A DNA stretch of 64,000 bases from Nocardia arthritidis NBRC 100137 (GCF_001612765.1 NZ_BDBB01000005.1:218630-282629), one strand, 5' to 3'. Positions 9,119-18,410 are shown, counted from the first letter of the stretch. The notes: generated from the sequence alone by a model not told the origin. Made by a program: numbers and translations.

Positions 9119-9499
9119 GTGACCGATTTACCAGGCACCGCGACCGCGGCGGGCTTCCGGGCCACTCGTGAACTGCTCGGCCTTCCGGTGCCATGGTGTG
9201 CACGGTTCTTCGCGGTCGCGGAACGCACCGTCGAGCGGTGGGAGAAGGGGGCCTTCCAGATTCCCGACATCGTGGCCCGGGAACTCGCCGCCATCGCGGA
9301 CGAGACCGACCAGGTGGTCGAAGCCATGGTCGACGCCATCGACGCCGGGGAGATCTCGCCTCGCCTGCACACCTACCGCACCAACGACGACTACTGCAAG
9401 CACGAGCCGGATACCCGCTACCCGGCCACCTGGCATCGTGCCGTGTGCGCCCGGGTCATGATCGAGCTGCCCCAGGTAGAGCTTCAATTCGTGGAGTAG
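9119..9499 (+). CDS. Small helix-turn-helix protein
   Basis: The 126-residue protein starts with an XRE-like HTH: FRATRELLGLPVPWCARFFA then VAERTVERWEKGAFQIPDIV, followed by a helix rich in acidic residues and a short C-terminal domain with RVMIELPQVELQFVE. It resembles small DNA-binding proteins such as the DUF1870/YdiL type, but the assignment is not firm. GTG 9119 has a strong GGGGAGGGG at 9100-9108. The 3' end overlaps the end of recO on the other strand by 44 bp. Targets are unknown. Confidence 0.7.
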   Translation: MTDLPGTATAAGFRATRELLGLPVPWCARFFAVAERTVERWEKGAFQIPDIVARELAAIADETDQVVEAMVDAIDAGEISPRLHTYRTNDDYCKHEPDTRYPATWHRAVCARVMIELPQVELQFVE

Positions 9500-10238
9500 A
9501 CGGCGCTTTGGACCGCTCGATCAACGGCAGAGTGCGCAGCTGGCGTTCCAGATGCCACTGCAAATGCGCCGCGACCAGGCCGCTGGCCTGTCGCCGCACC
9601 GCCTCGGGCGTCGTCTCGACCTGTTCCCACTCCCCGCGCAACAACGCGACCAGCAGGTCGAGCACCCCCGGCGCGGGCGTCGCCGCACCCGGGGGACGGC
9701 AATGCACACACACCGCGCCTCCGGCCGCGACATGGAAAGCGCGATGCGGACCGGGTGTCGCGCATTTGGCGCATTCGTCCAGTGCGGGCGCCCAGCCCGC
9801 GAAACCCATGGCGCGCAACAAGAACGCGTCCAGGATCAGTTCGTGCGGCCGTTGTTTGGCCGCGATGGCGCGCAGAGCGCTCGCGGTGAGCGCGTGCAGC
9901 CGGGGCGCGGGCGCGCGCTCCTCCCCGGCCAGCCGCTCGGCGGTCTCCAGTACCGCGCACGCGGTGGTGTAGCGCCCGTAGTCGTCGATGATGTCGGCGG
10001 CGAACGCCTCCATCGTGTGCACCTGGGTCACGGTGTCCAACGTGCGCCCGGGGTGCAGCTGCACGTCGATATAGGAGAACGGCTCCAACCGGGCACCGAA
10101 CCTCGACTTGGTCCGCCGCACCCCCTTGGCGACCGCGCGAACCAGTCCATACTGCCGCGTGAGCAGCGTGACGATGCGGTCCGCCTCACCAAGCTTGTGC
10201 TGGCGCACCACAACCGCCTCGTCCCGATACAAACGCAC
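9456..10238 (-). CDS. recO: DNA repair protein RecO
   Basis: The 260-residue recombination mediator works with RecR to load RecA at gaps. It has the OB-fold N-terminus (RDEAVVVRQHKLGEADRIV, RFGARLEPFSYIDVQLH) and helical domain, plus zinc-finger cysteines (CAKC and CVHC) at about residues 162-190. GTG 10238 starts the conserved RLYRDEAVVVR sequence. Position between uppS and an amiA2-like amidase is the mycobacterial order. Its last 44 bp overlap the convergent HTH gene. Confidence 0.95.
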   Translation of the reverse strand: MRLYRDEAVVVRQHKLGEADRIVTLLTRQYGLVRAVAKGVRRTKSRFGARLEPFSYIDVQLHPGRTLDTVTQVHTMEAFAADIIDDYGRYTTACAVLETAERLAGEERAPAPRLHALTASALRAIAAKQRPHELILDAFLLRAMGFAGWAPALDECAKCATPGPHRAFHVAAGGAVCVHCRPPGAATPAPGVLDLLVALLRGEWEQVETTPEAVRRQASGLVAAHLQWHLERQLRTLPLIERSKAPSTPRIEALPGAARS

Positions 10239-10266
10239 GTGGTGAGTCTAATGCTGTGTTGGTTTT

Positions 10267-10349
10267 CCAGCGCCTGCGGCGCTGGGTGTTCGCGGCCCCT
10301 TTGTGGCTCGCGAAACGGCGGATGCTCGGTCTCGCTTCGCTCGAAACCG
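10267..10349. repeat. Hairpin-rich intergenic element
   Basis: Three nested inverted repeats follow one another: CCAGCGCC/GGCGCTGG with a 3-nt loop (10267-10285), TTCGCG/CGCGAA (10289-10314), and CGGT/ACCG (10327-10349). No coding frame is credible in 10239-10491. It may be a dispersed intergenic repeat or a structured untranslated region; this cannot be decided within one window. Confidence 0.4.
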
Positions 10350-10491
10350 GGAGTTGGGGTGCGCTGGGGCGTCAGTGGTCGAACTCCGAACATCAGGCGC
10401 GGCTCGACCGGACGACCGAACCCGGAGGACGGTTCGCCGTACTAGTGCGGCCGCTCGCCGCACGACGCCAGAGCAGTTCGGTGCGCGGGCC

Positions 10492-10692
10492 TCACCTGGC
10501 CAGGAAGTGCCAGCCGAGCCATGCCCATACGAGCACGGCGGTGATTCTCATTGTTCGCGTGCCGGTCAGGTACGCGATTGTTTCGCCGAGGGACGCGACC
10601 TGATCCCGGCGCAGCCGCGTCAGCACGACCGCGGTGAGCGCAGCCGCCGCGATCAGGCCGAATCCGAGGAGCACGATGGCCCGATCGCTCAT
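10492..10692 (-). CDS. Small two-helix membrane protein
   Basis: A 66-residue protein begins MSDRAIVLLGFGLIAAAALT, has a basic loop (RLRRDQ) and a second hydrophobic helix ending in HFLAR. ATG 10692 overlaps the stop of the upstream gene in an ATGA junction, strong support that it is translated. Function unknown. It is probably the last gene of a two-gene unit with 10689-11102. Confidence 0.7.
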   Translation of the reverse strand: MSDRAIVLLGFGLIAAAALTAVVLTRLRRDQVASLGETIAYLTGTRTMRITAVLVWAWLGWHFLAR

Positions 10693-11102
10693 CTCGACAC
10701 CAGCCGCCAGCCTGCGCCCAGCCACAGCAGCCAGCCGGCGAGCCGCAGCGGCCACTGTTCGAGCGCCGGATCCAGCAGCGTGGACAATGTCGGGTGCTCG
10801 GCGCTCGGTTGATTCAGGGCGGGCTGCCGCAGCAATGCGTAGGTCTCCCACGCCAACACCGCGACCAGCAGTGTCGACCACACGGCCATGCCACGTCTGA
10901 GCCGGGTGGTGCACGGCGGCCGGTCGCTTCGCCCGCGGGAAGCCAGCGCCAGCGCGCCCAGCGCCGCCACCGCCACGATCGCGGTCGCCGGTCGGCTGAA
11001 CGGGCGGGTCGCGGCACCGCCTGCCGCCAGGACGAGACCCACGATGAGCGGCGTCGCACGCCACGGGAGTCGATATGCCGAGCGCGCCGGTTGCTCAGTC
11101 AC
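10689..11102 (-). CDS. Conserved membrane protein
   Basis: The 137-residue protein has four hydrophobic segments, beginning with RATPLIVGLVLAAGGAA and ending with LRLAGWLLWLGAGWRLVSR. Enzymatic motifs are absent. GTG 11102 gives MTEQPARSAY; the frame extends further upstream but the added residues look like non-coding translation. It is coupled to the next gene through ATGA. It is not assigned to a named family. Confidence 0.65.
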   Translation of the reverse strand: MTEQPARSAYRLPWRATPLIVGLVLAAGGAATRPFSRPATAIVAVAALGALALASRGRSDRPPCTTRLRRGMAVWSTLLVAVLAWETYALLRQPALNQPSAEHPTLSTLLDPALEQWPLRLAGWLLWLGAGWRLVSR

Positions 11103-11263
11103 GTGCGCAGGATACGGCCGCGAGTGGCCGGATTCGCGGAGGCAAGGCTCGATCCCCCAGGCCCGGCGGGTCTTCGTGATCGTTCGGCTGCCGCGGCCAC
11201 GCCGGAGCCACGAGCGAGCGGCGCCCACCGAGATCGACGCGCGCCGAGCGCAGCCGGGACGGT

Positions 11264-11869
11264 TCAGCCGCTGGTGCGCATGAGTCCGGAGATCAGCAAC
11301 AGCACCGACTGCTGGGCCTGGGCGCGGGCGAGATCGGGGTCTTCGGCGTGCGCGACGATCAAGGAGGCCTCGCTGATCACGCTGACGACGAGCTGAGCCA
11401 GTACGGGGACAGGGGCATCGGCGATCAACCCGGCGGCGCGGGCGCGCTCGAGTTGCCTGGTGATCAGGCCGAGGCCGTGCGCGGATTCGAATTCGCGCCA
11501 GGCCTGCCAGCCGAGCACGGCGGGAGCGTCGGTGAGGGCGATCCGCAGCATCGCCGGACGCTGGCAGATCTCCAGGAAAAGCGCGAGCCCCACCGCCATT
11601 CCGGCCATCACGTCCTCGGAATCGGCCCCCGCGATGGCGTTCTCGATCTCCTCGGTGATCTCGATCTCGATCTGCTCCAGCACCGCGAGGAACAGTCCAC
11701 GTTTATCCCCGTAGTGATGGTGCAGCGCGCCTCGGGTGACGCCGGCCTCGGTGACCAGCTCTTCGGCCGAGGTTCCGGCGAAGCCGCGCTCGGTGAACAG
11801 GCGGCGTCCCGCCTGTTCGAGCGCGGCCCTGGTTGCGCGGGACCGGTCTTCCTGGCTACGGCGTGGCAT
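11264..11869 (-). CDS. TetR-family regulator
   Basis: This 201-residue regulator has RATRAALEQAGRRLFTERGF, TSAEELVTEAGVTRGALHHHY and GDKRGLFLAVLEQ at its N-terminus, a standard TetR DNA-binding domain. It overlaps the end of the upstream alpha/beta hydrolase gene by 14 bp, so both are one transcription unit. The 21-bp palindrome upstream of that hydrolase (12759-12779) is the likely operator, which would make the operon self-regulated. Confidence 0.92.
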   Translation of the reverse strand: MPRRSQEDRSRATRAALEQAGRRLFTERGFAGTSAEELVTEAGVTRGALHHHYGDKRGLFLAVLEQIEIEITEEIENAIAGADSEDVMAGMAVGLALFLEICQRPAMLRIALTDAPAVLGWQAWREFESAHGLGLITRQLERARAAGLIADAPVPVLAQLVVSVISEASLIVAHAEDPDLARAQAQQSVLLLISGLMRTSG

Positions 11870-12722
11870 GCAGCCGAGTGAACTCCAGGATCGATTCGGC
11901 GAGCAACTCGGGCTGGTCCTCCGACACGAAGGTGTAGGAGTCGTCGATGAGCTTCGGTTGCGCGTCCGGCAGGTCGTGGGCCAGGCGTTCGGCGAACGAC
12001 ACCGGGAACAGCCGGTCCTCGCGCGCCCAGGCCAACAGCACCGGGATGTCGACCTCGGCGAAGTGGCGCGCGGCTTCCAGCGTGTAGCGGCGATGCGCCG
12101 ATTTCAGGAAGCGGCGCAGGTCTTTGCGGATCGCGGCGGAATTGCGGCTCGGCAGCAGATAGGAGTCCACGATCTCGGGCGGAACGGGCCGCTTGGTGAC
12201 CCATCCGAAGGCCAGCGGCAGGCGGTGCAGCGCCCGGATCCGCAGCGCCTCGGTGAGGGGGCGCAGCGATCCCGGGATCTTCGCCAGCAGCGGAAGCGAG
12301 GTGAACGGCTGCGGCAGGAAGCTCTCGTAGCTGTCCACCGAGGCGAGCACGACGCGGCCGACGCGGGACCGGTCGCGGGTCAGCAGCACCTGGGTGATCG
12401 CTCCGCCGGTGTCGTTGGCGACCAGGGTGACGTCGGTGAGGTCGAGGCGTTCGAGAAACGCGGCGATGAGATCGGCGATGCCGATGGGGGTCAGTTCCGC
12501 GTCCGGGACCGGGATCTCGTGCGAGCCCAGCGGCCAGTCCGGCGCCAGGCAGCGGTATCCGGCCGCGGCGACCACGGGCACGACTTTGCGCCAGACGTCC
12601 GCGTTGACGAGCAGGCCGTGCACGAAGACGACCGGAGCGCCCTCTCCCGTCTCGTGATAGCGAATGCGGCCGCCGGGCAGATCCACCTCGTGGGTGCGGC
12701 CGAGAGCTGTGCTGGTTGCCAT
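11856..12722 (-). CDS. Alpha/beta-fold hydrolase with Asp at the nucleophile position
   Basis: The 288-residue hydrolase has the oxyanion-hole strand VVFVHGLLVN, the nucleophile elbow VANDTGG, and a C-terminal IPVLLAWAREDRLFPVS with the acid. The nucleophile position carries Asp rather than Ser, as in haloalkane dehalogenases and epoxide hydrolases, so this is probably not a simple esterase. ATG 12722 is chosen because GGGAGG lies just upstream; the earlier ATG 12734 would place that ribosome site inside the gene. It is co-transcribed with the downstream TetR gene. Confidence 0.85.
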   Translation of the reverse strand: MATSTALGRTHEVDLPGGRIRYHETGEGAPVVFVHGLLVNADVWRKVVPVVAAAGYRCLAPDWPLGSHEIPVPDAELTPIGIADLIAAFLERLDLTDVTLVANDTGGAITQVLLTRDRSRVGRVVLASVDSYESFLPQPFTSLPLLAKIPGSLRPLTEALRIRALHRLPLAFGWVTKRPVPPEIVDSYLLPSRNSAAIRKDLRRFLKSAHRRYTLEAARHFAEVDIPVLLAWAREDRLFPVSFAERLAHDLPDAQPKLIDDSYTFVSEDQPELLAESILEFTRLHATP

Positions 12723-12758
12723 GGGTCCTCCCAATGGTCGGGGTTCCCCTCCACTGTT

Positions 12759-12779
12759 ACATACATACCGTATGTATGT
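12759..12779. promoter_or_regulatory. Strong palindromic operator upstream of hydrolase-TetR operon
   Basis: Two perfect 10-bp arms, ACATACATAC and GTATGTATGT, flank a single central base. The arms are themselves made of ATAC/GTAT repeats. The site overlaps a TATGTA sequence that could be the -10 of the hydrolase promoter, so binding should block transcription. The TetR encoded at 11264-11869 is the obvious candidate ligand. Confidence 0.75.
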
Positions 12780-13083
12780 CCAGATGGGATGCGGCTCGAC
12801 GGATCAGCGGAAGACAGCTTCGACCGCCGACCTCACCCAGGGCGCGCCCTACGGCGAGTGCAAGCACATTCACTGAGGCGATCCTCCGGTCGGGCAGCTC
12901 GCCCGAGCACCACATCGCCGCTGCGGCGCGTACCGCTCCGGGGAGGTGGGTGACCCGCCCCGCGAGCACCGCCCCGGTTCCCTCCCCACCACGGCCGAGC
13001 GGGGTCCCATGGCCGCGCACCGATATGGACGATTGACCAACTTCACGCTACCGTCTGGTGGATAACGACGAGACGGAGCTCAC
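12780..13083. other. Intergenic region before the amidase, no gene seen
   Basis: Divergent spacer between the hydrolase operon and the amidase gene. A short open frame on the minus strand (to 13020) has no ribosome site and unconvincing composition. A GGAG-type ribosome site for the amidase lies at its right end. Confidence 0.4.
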
Positions 13084-14511
13084 ATGACGGTGTCCGATCC
13101 CGCACCCGGCACGCGGCGGATGGGGCTGGGGCTGGCCGAACTGGCGGCCGCGATCGCGGGCGGCGCGATCACGTCGACCGAGGCGGTCGGCGAGGCGCTG
13201 GATCGGATCGACGCGGCCCAGGGCACGCTCAACGCCTTCCGGATCGTGCGCCGCGAGCGGGCGCTGGCCGAGGCCGCCGACGCCGACCGGCGCTGGGCCG
13301 CGGGCGAACGGCTGCCACTGCTGGGGGTGCCCGTCGCGGTGAAGGACGACACGGATGTCGCGGGTGAGCCGACCGCGTTCGGCTGCGGCGGCGATTTCGC
13401 GCCGAAGACCGAGGACGCGGAATCGGTCCGCCGCCTGCGCGCCGCGGGCGCGGTGATCGTCGGAAAGACCAATACCTGCGAACTGGGCCAGTGGCCGTTC
13501 ACCAGCGCCGCGTGGTTCGGGCACACCCGTAATCCCTGGGACCGCACCAGGACGCCGGGCGGGTCCTCCGGCGGCGCTTCGGCAGCCGTCGCGGCCGGAT
13601 TGGTCCCGGCCGCCCTCGGGTCCGACGGCGCGGGCTCGATCCGCATCCCGGCCGCCTGGACGAATCTGGTCGGCATCAAGCCACAGCGCGGACGCATCTC
13701 GACTTGGCCGGAGGCCGAAGCGTTCTACGGCCTCACTGTGAACGGACCGCTGGCGCGCACCGTCGCGGACGCGGCGCTCCTGCTGGACGCTGCGGCCGGT
13801 CCACACCCGGGAGATTTGCACACGCCGGAGCCGATCAGCGCCTCGGACGCGGTGGACCGCGATCCGGGCCGGTTGCGCATCGCCCTCTCGCTGCGTATTC
13901 CGTTCACCGCGACCAGAACCGCCCTGGATCCCGAGGTCGAGCGAGCCGTGCGACGCACCGCCGATACTCTGCGCGAGCTCGGGCATACCGTGACCGTGGC
14001 CGACCTGCACTACGGCATCCTGATCGGCGCCTCGTTCCTGCCGCGTTCACTCGCCGGAATCCGGCGGGTGTACCACCGCATGCCCGGCCTCGAGGTAGAC
14101 CCGCGCACCGCCGCCAACGCCCGGATCGGGCGCGTACTCGACGGCCCCGCCCTTTACGCGGCACGGCAACTGGAACCCCTGCTGCACAGGCGAATCGGCC
14201 ACTTCTTCCGCGACTACGACGTCGTCCTCGCACCCACCACCGCGACTCCCCCGCCGCGCGCCGAGAAGATCGACGGCATCGGCGTCCACGCCACCAACAA
14301 CCTCATCACCGCGGCCTGCCCCTACACCTGGCCCTGGAATGTCCTCGGCTGGCCGAGCGTCAACGTCCCCGCCGGCTTCACCACCGCCGGTCTCCCCGTC
14401 GGGGCCCAACTGATGGGCGCGGCGAATTCCGAACCTCTGCTGATCTCGTTGGCCGCCCAGCTCGAGTCGGAACTCCGATGGCACCGCCACCGCCCGGACC
14501 CTTGGTGGTGA
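13084..14511 (+). CDS. amiA2: Amidase-signature enzyme, AmiA2-like
   Basis: The 475-residue enzyme has the amidase signature: catalytic Lys in VPVAVKDDTDVAG (about residue 90), the cis-Ser segment TPGGSSGGASAAVAAG and the nucleophile segment ALGSDGAGSIRIPA. Family members hydrolyse small amides or peptide-like bonds; the natural substrate is unknown. ATG 13084 follows GGAGCTCAC. Location next to recO corresponds to M. tuberculosis Rv2363 (amiA2), the basis for the symbol. It is a full-length copy with no oddities. Confidence 0.9.
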   Translation: MTVSDPAPGTRRMGLGLAELAAAIAGGAITSTEAVGEALDRIDAAQGTLNAFRIVRRERALAEAADADRRWAAGERLPLLGVPVAVKDDTDVAGEPTAFGCGGDFAPKTEDAESVRRLRAAGAVIVGKTNTCELGQWPFTSAAWFGHTRNPWDRTRTPGGSSGGASAAVAAGLVPAALGSDGAGSIRIPAAWTNLVGIKPQRGRISTWPEAEAFYGLTVNGPLARTVADAALLLDAAAGPHPGDLHTPEPISASDAVDRDPGRLRIALSLRIPFTATRTALDPEVERAVRRTADTLRELGHTVTVADLHYGILIGASFLPRSLAGIRRVYHRMPGLEVDPRTAANARIGRVLDGPALYAARQLEPLLHRRIGHFFRDYDVVLAPTTATPPPRAEKIDGIGVHATNNLITAACPYTWPWNVLGWPSVNVPAGFTTAGLPVGAQLMGAANSEPLLISLAAQLESELRWHRHRPDPWW

Positions 14512-14713
14512 TCTGACTCGAATCCGGCTCGGGCCGTGCCGGTTCCGAACCGAGCGACGTGCCGAATCAGGCTCGGCATCCACCTGCGCGATGTACCTTG
14601 TGGGATGCGCCGAGTCCACGCATGTGTCGGTACGGCCGCCACAGTGCCCTCCCGGGTTCCGAGTGCCGATGCCGCGACTCTCGGCCGAACCCGGAACGCG
14701 AGGAGGGGCCCCG

Positions 14714-15691
14714 ATGGCCGACCGTCATGCGGTAGACGCTCATGTCTCGGTGGTGCTCGACGAGGAACTACTGCCGACTCAGCGCCGCGGAGACGTATCC
14801 GCAGGCCAGTAACGCCTTAGATGATGCGATAGGGCCGAAGGCGTTGTCTTGCTGAGCAGATCCGACTTGATTGCACGGGCATATGCCCGCTTCGCCCAAC
14901 ACTTGAGCAACGAGATCAGGAGGATAGCGAGGGCTGATGCCGAGCACGGCGTCAGGCCCTTCGCTCGTGAAGCCGAGGGTGCGGCCCGAGTACTTTCCGA
15001 CGCCGACAGAGGTTTTCGCCACAACTTCGATACCGGCGATCCGTCATTCCCGCGTCCGCTGCTGGGGCCCGGGTCCGCGCCACCGGATCGTTTCTACAAC
15101 GGCGCTCGCCTGTGGCAAATCGATCAAGTGTTTCCCAGGGCATTTCGCGGACGAGAAGCCGCAGCCGAGGATGGCTATATCCGCACGGCGTCGCATAGCA
15201 CCGCCGGAGACGTTGTATACCTGACCGACGGCACGGACATCGCCGGAGTGTACGGAACGATCACCAGCTGGACCGATGTCCGTGACGGCACGATGCGGTT
15301 CCACCCCGCTGGCATGGTCTTGGGTATCGACGCCAACCGTATCCGGGTGAATCCGATGATCGAAGAGGGGCATTCGGCGGCCAACTTCATCGAAGGCGTC
15401 AGCGACCGCGTATTCACCACCCCGGGCCGGGTAGACACATCCAAGATCGTCAGCGTCGAATTCCAGACTTACGACGACATCATCAACAACCCCGAGGTAA
15501 CCCTGGTGGCCGACGGGTTCCCCGGCTTCGAAGGCTTGAGCCGAGAGGCGCTACGCGACCCCGCAGTAGTCGCCGATCGCCTCTCCACCATCGCCGACGC
15601 CGTGCGCAGGAACTACCCGACGATCGACGTCACCACCGGCGCCAACCATCTCTCCAGCGACGAAGCGATCAGAACCTTCCTGGCGACATGA
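14714..15691 (+). pseudogene. Uncharacterised protein gene with a disrupted 5' end (possible secreted-toxin-type C-terminal domain)
   Basis: An intact frame runs from a TTG at 14849 to 15691 (280 residues; GYIRTASHSTAGDVVYLTDG and VSVEFQTYDDIINN), but that TTG has no ribosome site. A strong AGGAGGGG with ATG 14714 lies upstream in the same frame and stops at 14812 and again at 14822. A second frame through 14739-14854 reads plausibly as a helix (LSAAETYPQASNALDDAIGP) and would join the long frame if one base were missing near 14847. The most economical view is a gene damaged by small indels. The C-terminal part could be a polymorphic-toxin or ADP-ribosyltransferase-like domain, but I do not recognise it with confidence. 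Confidence 0.45.
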
Positions 15692-15761
15692 GCAGCGACA
15701 GCACTGCGCCCGCCATCTCCGTCCCCAGAGGGTCTTCATTGCACCCGACGACCGAACCCGC

Positions 15762-16670
15762 TCAGAACCCGAGTTTGCCCAGCTGCTTGGGATCTCGCTG
15801 CCAGTCCTTGGCCACCTTCACGTGCAGGTTCAGGTAGATCCGGGTGCCGAGGATGTGTTCGATCTGCTTGCGGGCGTTGGTGCCGACTTCTTTCAGGCGG
15901 GAGCCGCCCTTGCCGATGACGATGGCCTTCTGGCTGGGGCGCTCGACGTAGAGCAGGGCGTGTACGTCGAGCATGTCCTCGCGCTCCTCGTAGGGCAGGA
16001 CTTCCTCGATGACCACGGCCAGTGAGTGCGGCAGTTCGTCGCGTACGCCTTCGAGCGCGGCCTCGCGGATGAGCTCGGCCATCAGCGTTTCCTCCGGCTC
16101 GTCGGTGAGCTCGCCGTCGGGGTAGAACGCCGGGCCCTCCGGCATCTTCGAGGCGATGACGTCGACGAGGACCTCCACCTGCTCGCCCTTGACCGCCGAC
16201 ACCGGCACCACGTCGGCATCCGGGCCGAGCAGCTGGGACACGGCCAACAGTTGTCCGGCGACCTGGTCGCGGCTCACCTTGTCGATCTTGGTGACCACGC
16301 CGAGTAGCGTGGTCTTCGGCGCCATCTGCCTGATCTGCTGCACGATCCAGCGGTCGCCCGGACCGATCTTCTCGTCGGCCGGGATGCACAGCGCGATCAC
16401 GTCGACTTCCGAATAGGTGTCGCGCACAAGGTCGTTGAGCCGCTGGCCGAGCAGGGTGCGTGGGCGGTGCAGACCGGGGGTGTCGACCAGGATCAACTGC
16501 GTGTGCTCGCGGTGCACGATGCCGCGAATCGTGTGCCTGGTGGTTTGCGGGCGCGAGGAGGTGATCGCGATCTTCGCACCCACCAGCGCGTTGGTCAGCG
16601 TCGACTTGCCGGTGTTCGGGCGACCGACGAAACAGACGAATCCGGAACGGAATTCCCGCGCGTCAGCCAC
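15762..16670 (-). CDS. era: Era GTPase, ribosome assembly
   Basis: The 302-residue GTPase binds 16S rRNA and assists 30S maturation. G motifs are all present: GRPNTGKST (P-loop), the RHTIRG switch segment, DTPG, and TKID. The C-terminal KH domain contains VIGKGGSRLKEVGTNARKQI, with the GxxG loop, and ends KDWQRDPKQLGKLGF. GTG 16670 overlaps the upstream gene by 8 bp. It is the last gene of a coupled operon phoH-ybeY-corC-cda-era read on the minus strand. Confidence 0.96.
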   Translation of the reverse strand: MADAREFRSGFVCFVGRPNTGKSTLTNALVGAKIAITSSRPQTTRHTIRGIVHREHTQLILVDTPGLHRPRTLLGQRLNDLVRDTYSEVDVIALCIPADEKIGPGDRWIVQQIRQMAPKTTLLGVVTKIDKVSRDQVAGQLLAVSQLLGPDADVVPVSAVKGEQVEVLVDVIASKMPEGPAFYPDGELTDEPEETLMAELIREAALEGVRDELPHSLAVVIEEVLPYEEREDMLDVHALLYVERPSQKAIVIGKGGSRLKEVGTNARKQIEHILGTRIYLNLHVKVAKDWQRDPKQLGKLGF

Positions 16671-17049
16671 CGCGAACCTCGCCGGATTCGGCGCTCACCG
16701 CGTCGGCCGCGTCAGCGGAGTCGTCGACGATCTCGAACACCGCGCCGTCGCGGTCGGTGAAGATGATCCGCGCCTCCGCCGATACCTCGCGCACCGCGGT
16801 CACACCGAAGTCGGACAACCGCCCGCCGACCACGACGGCCGCCTCGAATCCCTCCGCGCCGCTGGACAACGCCGCCGCCACGGCGGCTTGCAGCGCCGTC
16901 AGCCGCAGCGCGGTCAGCGTGACCTCACCGGCGGCGTAGGTGCGGCCGTCGGTGTCCCGGATCGCCGCTCCGCTCGCCCCGCCGGTACGGCCGAGTGCGC
17001 CCCGGGCCAGCACCACCAGCTTGTTGTCCTCGGCGTCCAGTTCGGTCAT
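16663..17049 (-). CDS. Cytidine-deaminase-like protein lacking zinc ligands
   Basis: The 128-residue protein has the length and pattern of the CDA fold ([30 protein letters not shown]) but lacks both the H/C-A-E motif and the PCxxC motif that bind catalytic zinc. It is therefore unlikely to be an active deaminase. An equivalent gene lies at this position in mycobacteria (Rv2365c). ATG 17049 overlaps the upstream stop by 4 bp; the end overlaps the era start by 8 bp. Confidence 0.8.
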   Translation of the reverse strand: MTELDAEDNKLVVLARGALGRTGGASGAAIRDTDGRTYAAGEVTLTALRLTALQAAVAAALSSGAEGFEAAVVVGGRLSDFGVTAVREVSAEARIIFTDRDGAVFEIVDDSADAADAVSAESGEVRGG

Positions 17050-18410
17050 TCGCTGTCTCCGTCCTCGTCGCGATCGGCAGGGATCTCCCGCTCCGATCCG
17101 TTGGCCTTGCGCTTGCCATTGGCATTGTCCCCGTTGGTCTTCCCCGCGGGGACCTTCTCGCGCGCTTTGCGTACCACTACGGTGTTCACCCGCATCCGGC
17201 CCCGCGCGTCCGCGCCGCCTTCGCCGCGCAGCACCAGCCCGTGCGCCTCGATCTTCGACCCGGGCAGCGGCACGCGCCCCAGCTCGTGTGCGAGCAGGCC
17301 GCCGACGGTGTCGACGTCCTCCTCGTCGATCTCCAATCCGTACAGCTCGCCGAGGTCCTCCACCGGCAACCGGGCAGAGACGCGATAACGGCCGTCACCG
17401 AGATCCTCGATGGGCGGGGTCTCGTCGGTGTCGTACTCGTCGGCGATCTCACCGACGATCTCCTCGAGCACGTCCTCGATGGTCACCAGGCCCGCGATGC
17501 CGCCGTACTCGTCCACCAGCAACGCCATGTGGTTGCGCCTGCGCTGCATCTCGTCGAGCAGGCTGTCGAGCGGTTTGGAGTCGGGCATGAACACCGCGGG
17601 CCGCATCACCTCGCGCACCCGTACCTTGCGGCTGCGATCGGTGTAGGGCACCAAATCCTTCAAATAGACCACGCCGAGGATGTCGTCGACGTTCTCGCCG
17701 ATCACCGGGATCCGCGAATGCCCGGAACGCACCGCCAGCGACATCGCCTGCGCCGCGGTCTTGTCCGCTTCGATCCAGACCATCTCGGTGCGCGGCACCA
17801 TCACCGCACGCGCCGGTGTGTCGCCGAGTTCGAAGACCGACTGGATCATGCGCCGTTCGTCGTCGGCGACCACGCCGCGCTCACCGGCCATCTCGACCAC
17901 CTCGCGCAGCTCGATCTCCGAAGCGAAGGGGCCGTTGCGAAAGCCCTTACCCGGAGTGATCGCGTTACCGATGAGGATCAGCAGCCTGCTCAGCGGGCCG
18001 AGTAGCGCGCCGATGAATTGCAGCGGCAAGGCCGCAGCCAGCGCGATGGAGTACGCGTGCTGCCGGCCCAGCGTACGCGGGCCGACACCGATCACCACGT
18101 AGGACACCAGCACCATCACCAGCGCGGTGACCAGCAGCGCCCAGTTCTTCCCCCAGACCGTCATCAGCCCCGCCGCCAGCAGCACCGTGGCGCCGATCTC
18201 GCACAGGATGCGCAGCAGCACCATGAGATTCACGTAGCGCGCCCGGTCGGCGACGACCCGGCTCAACCGCACCGCGCCGGGCCGGTCGGCGCGCATCATG
18301 TCGTCGACGCGAGCGGGTGAGATCGTGTTCAGGGCGGAATCGACACCGGCGAAGACCCCTCCCACCGAGATGAGCAGGACCGCGAGCAGAACAAGGGTCA
18401 GCGAATTCAC
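17046..18410 (-). CDS. CNNM/CBS-domain membrane protein, CorC/HlyC-like
   Basis: The 454-residue protein has an N-terminal CNNM domain with four membrane helices (residues about 5-25, 62-84, 90-112, 122-146). A CBS pair follows ([11 protein letters not shown]...[11 protein letters not shown] and [14 protein letters not shown]...[10 protein letters not shown]), then a CorC_HlyC domain and a charged tail rich in Lys, Asn and Asp. Family members are linked to Mg/Co transport or efflux. ATG 18410 overlaps the ybeY stop by 4 bp. It corresponds to Rv2366c by position. Confidence 0.92.
   Translation of the reverse strand: MNSLTLVLLAVLLISVGGVFAGVDSALNTISPARVDDMMRADRPGAVRLSRVVADRARYVNLMVLLRILCEIGATVLLAAGLMTVWGKNWALLVTALVMVLVSYVVIGVGPRTLGRQHAYSIALAAALPLQFIGALLGPLSRLLILIGNAITPGKGFRNGPFASEIELREVVEMAGERGVVADDERRMIQSVFELGDTPARAVMVPRTEMVWIEADKTAAQAMSLAVRSGHSRIPVIGENVDDILGVVYLKDLVPYTDRSRKVRVREVMRPAVFMPDSKPLDSLLDEMQRRRNHMALLVDEYGGIAGLVTIEDVLEEIVGEIADEYDTDETPPIEDLGDGRYRVSARLPVEDLGELYGLEIDEEDVDTVGGLLAHELGRVPLPGSKIEAHGLVLRGEGGADARGRMRVNTVVVRKAREKVPAGKTNGDNANGKRKANGSEREIPADRDEDGDSE

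Noticed and set aside
12757..13020. 87-codon frame on the minus strand between hydrolase and amidase
   Set aside because: No ribosome site, overlaps the operator palindrome, and codon use looks random.
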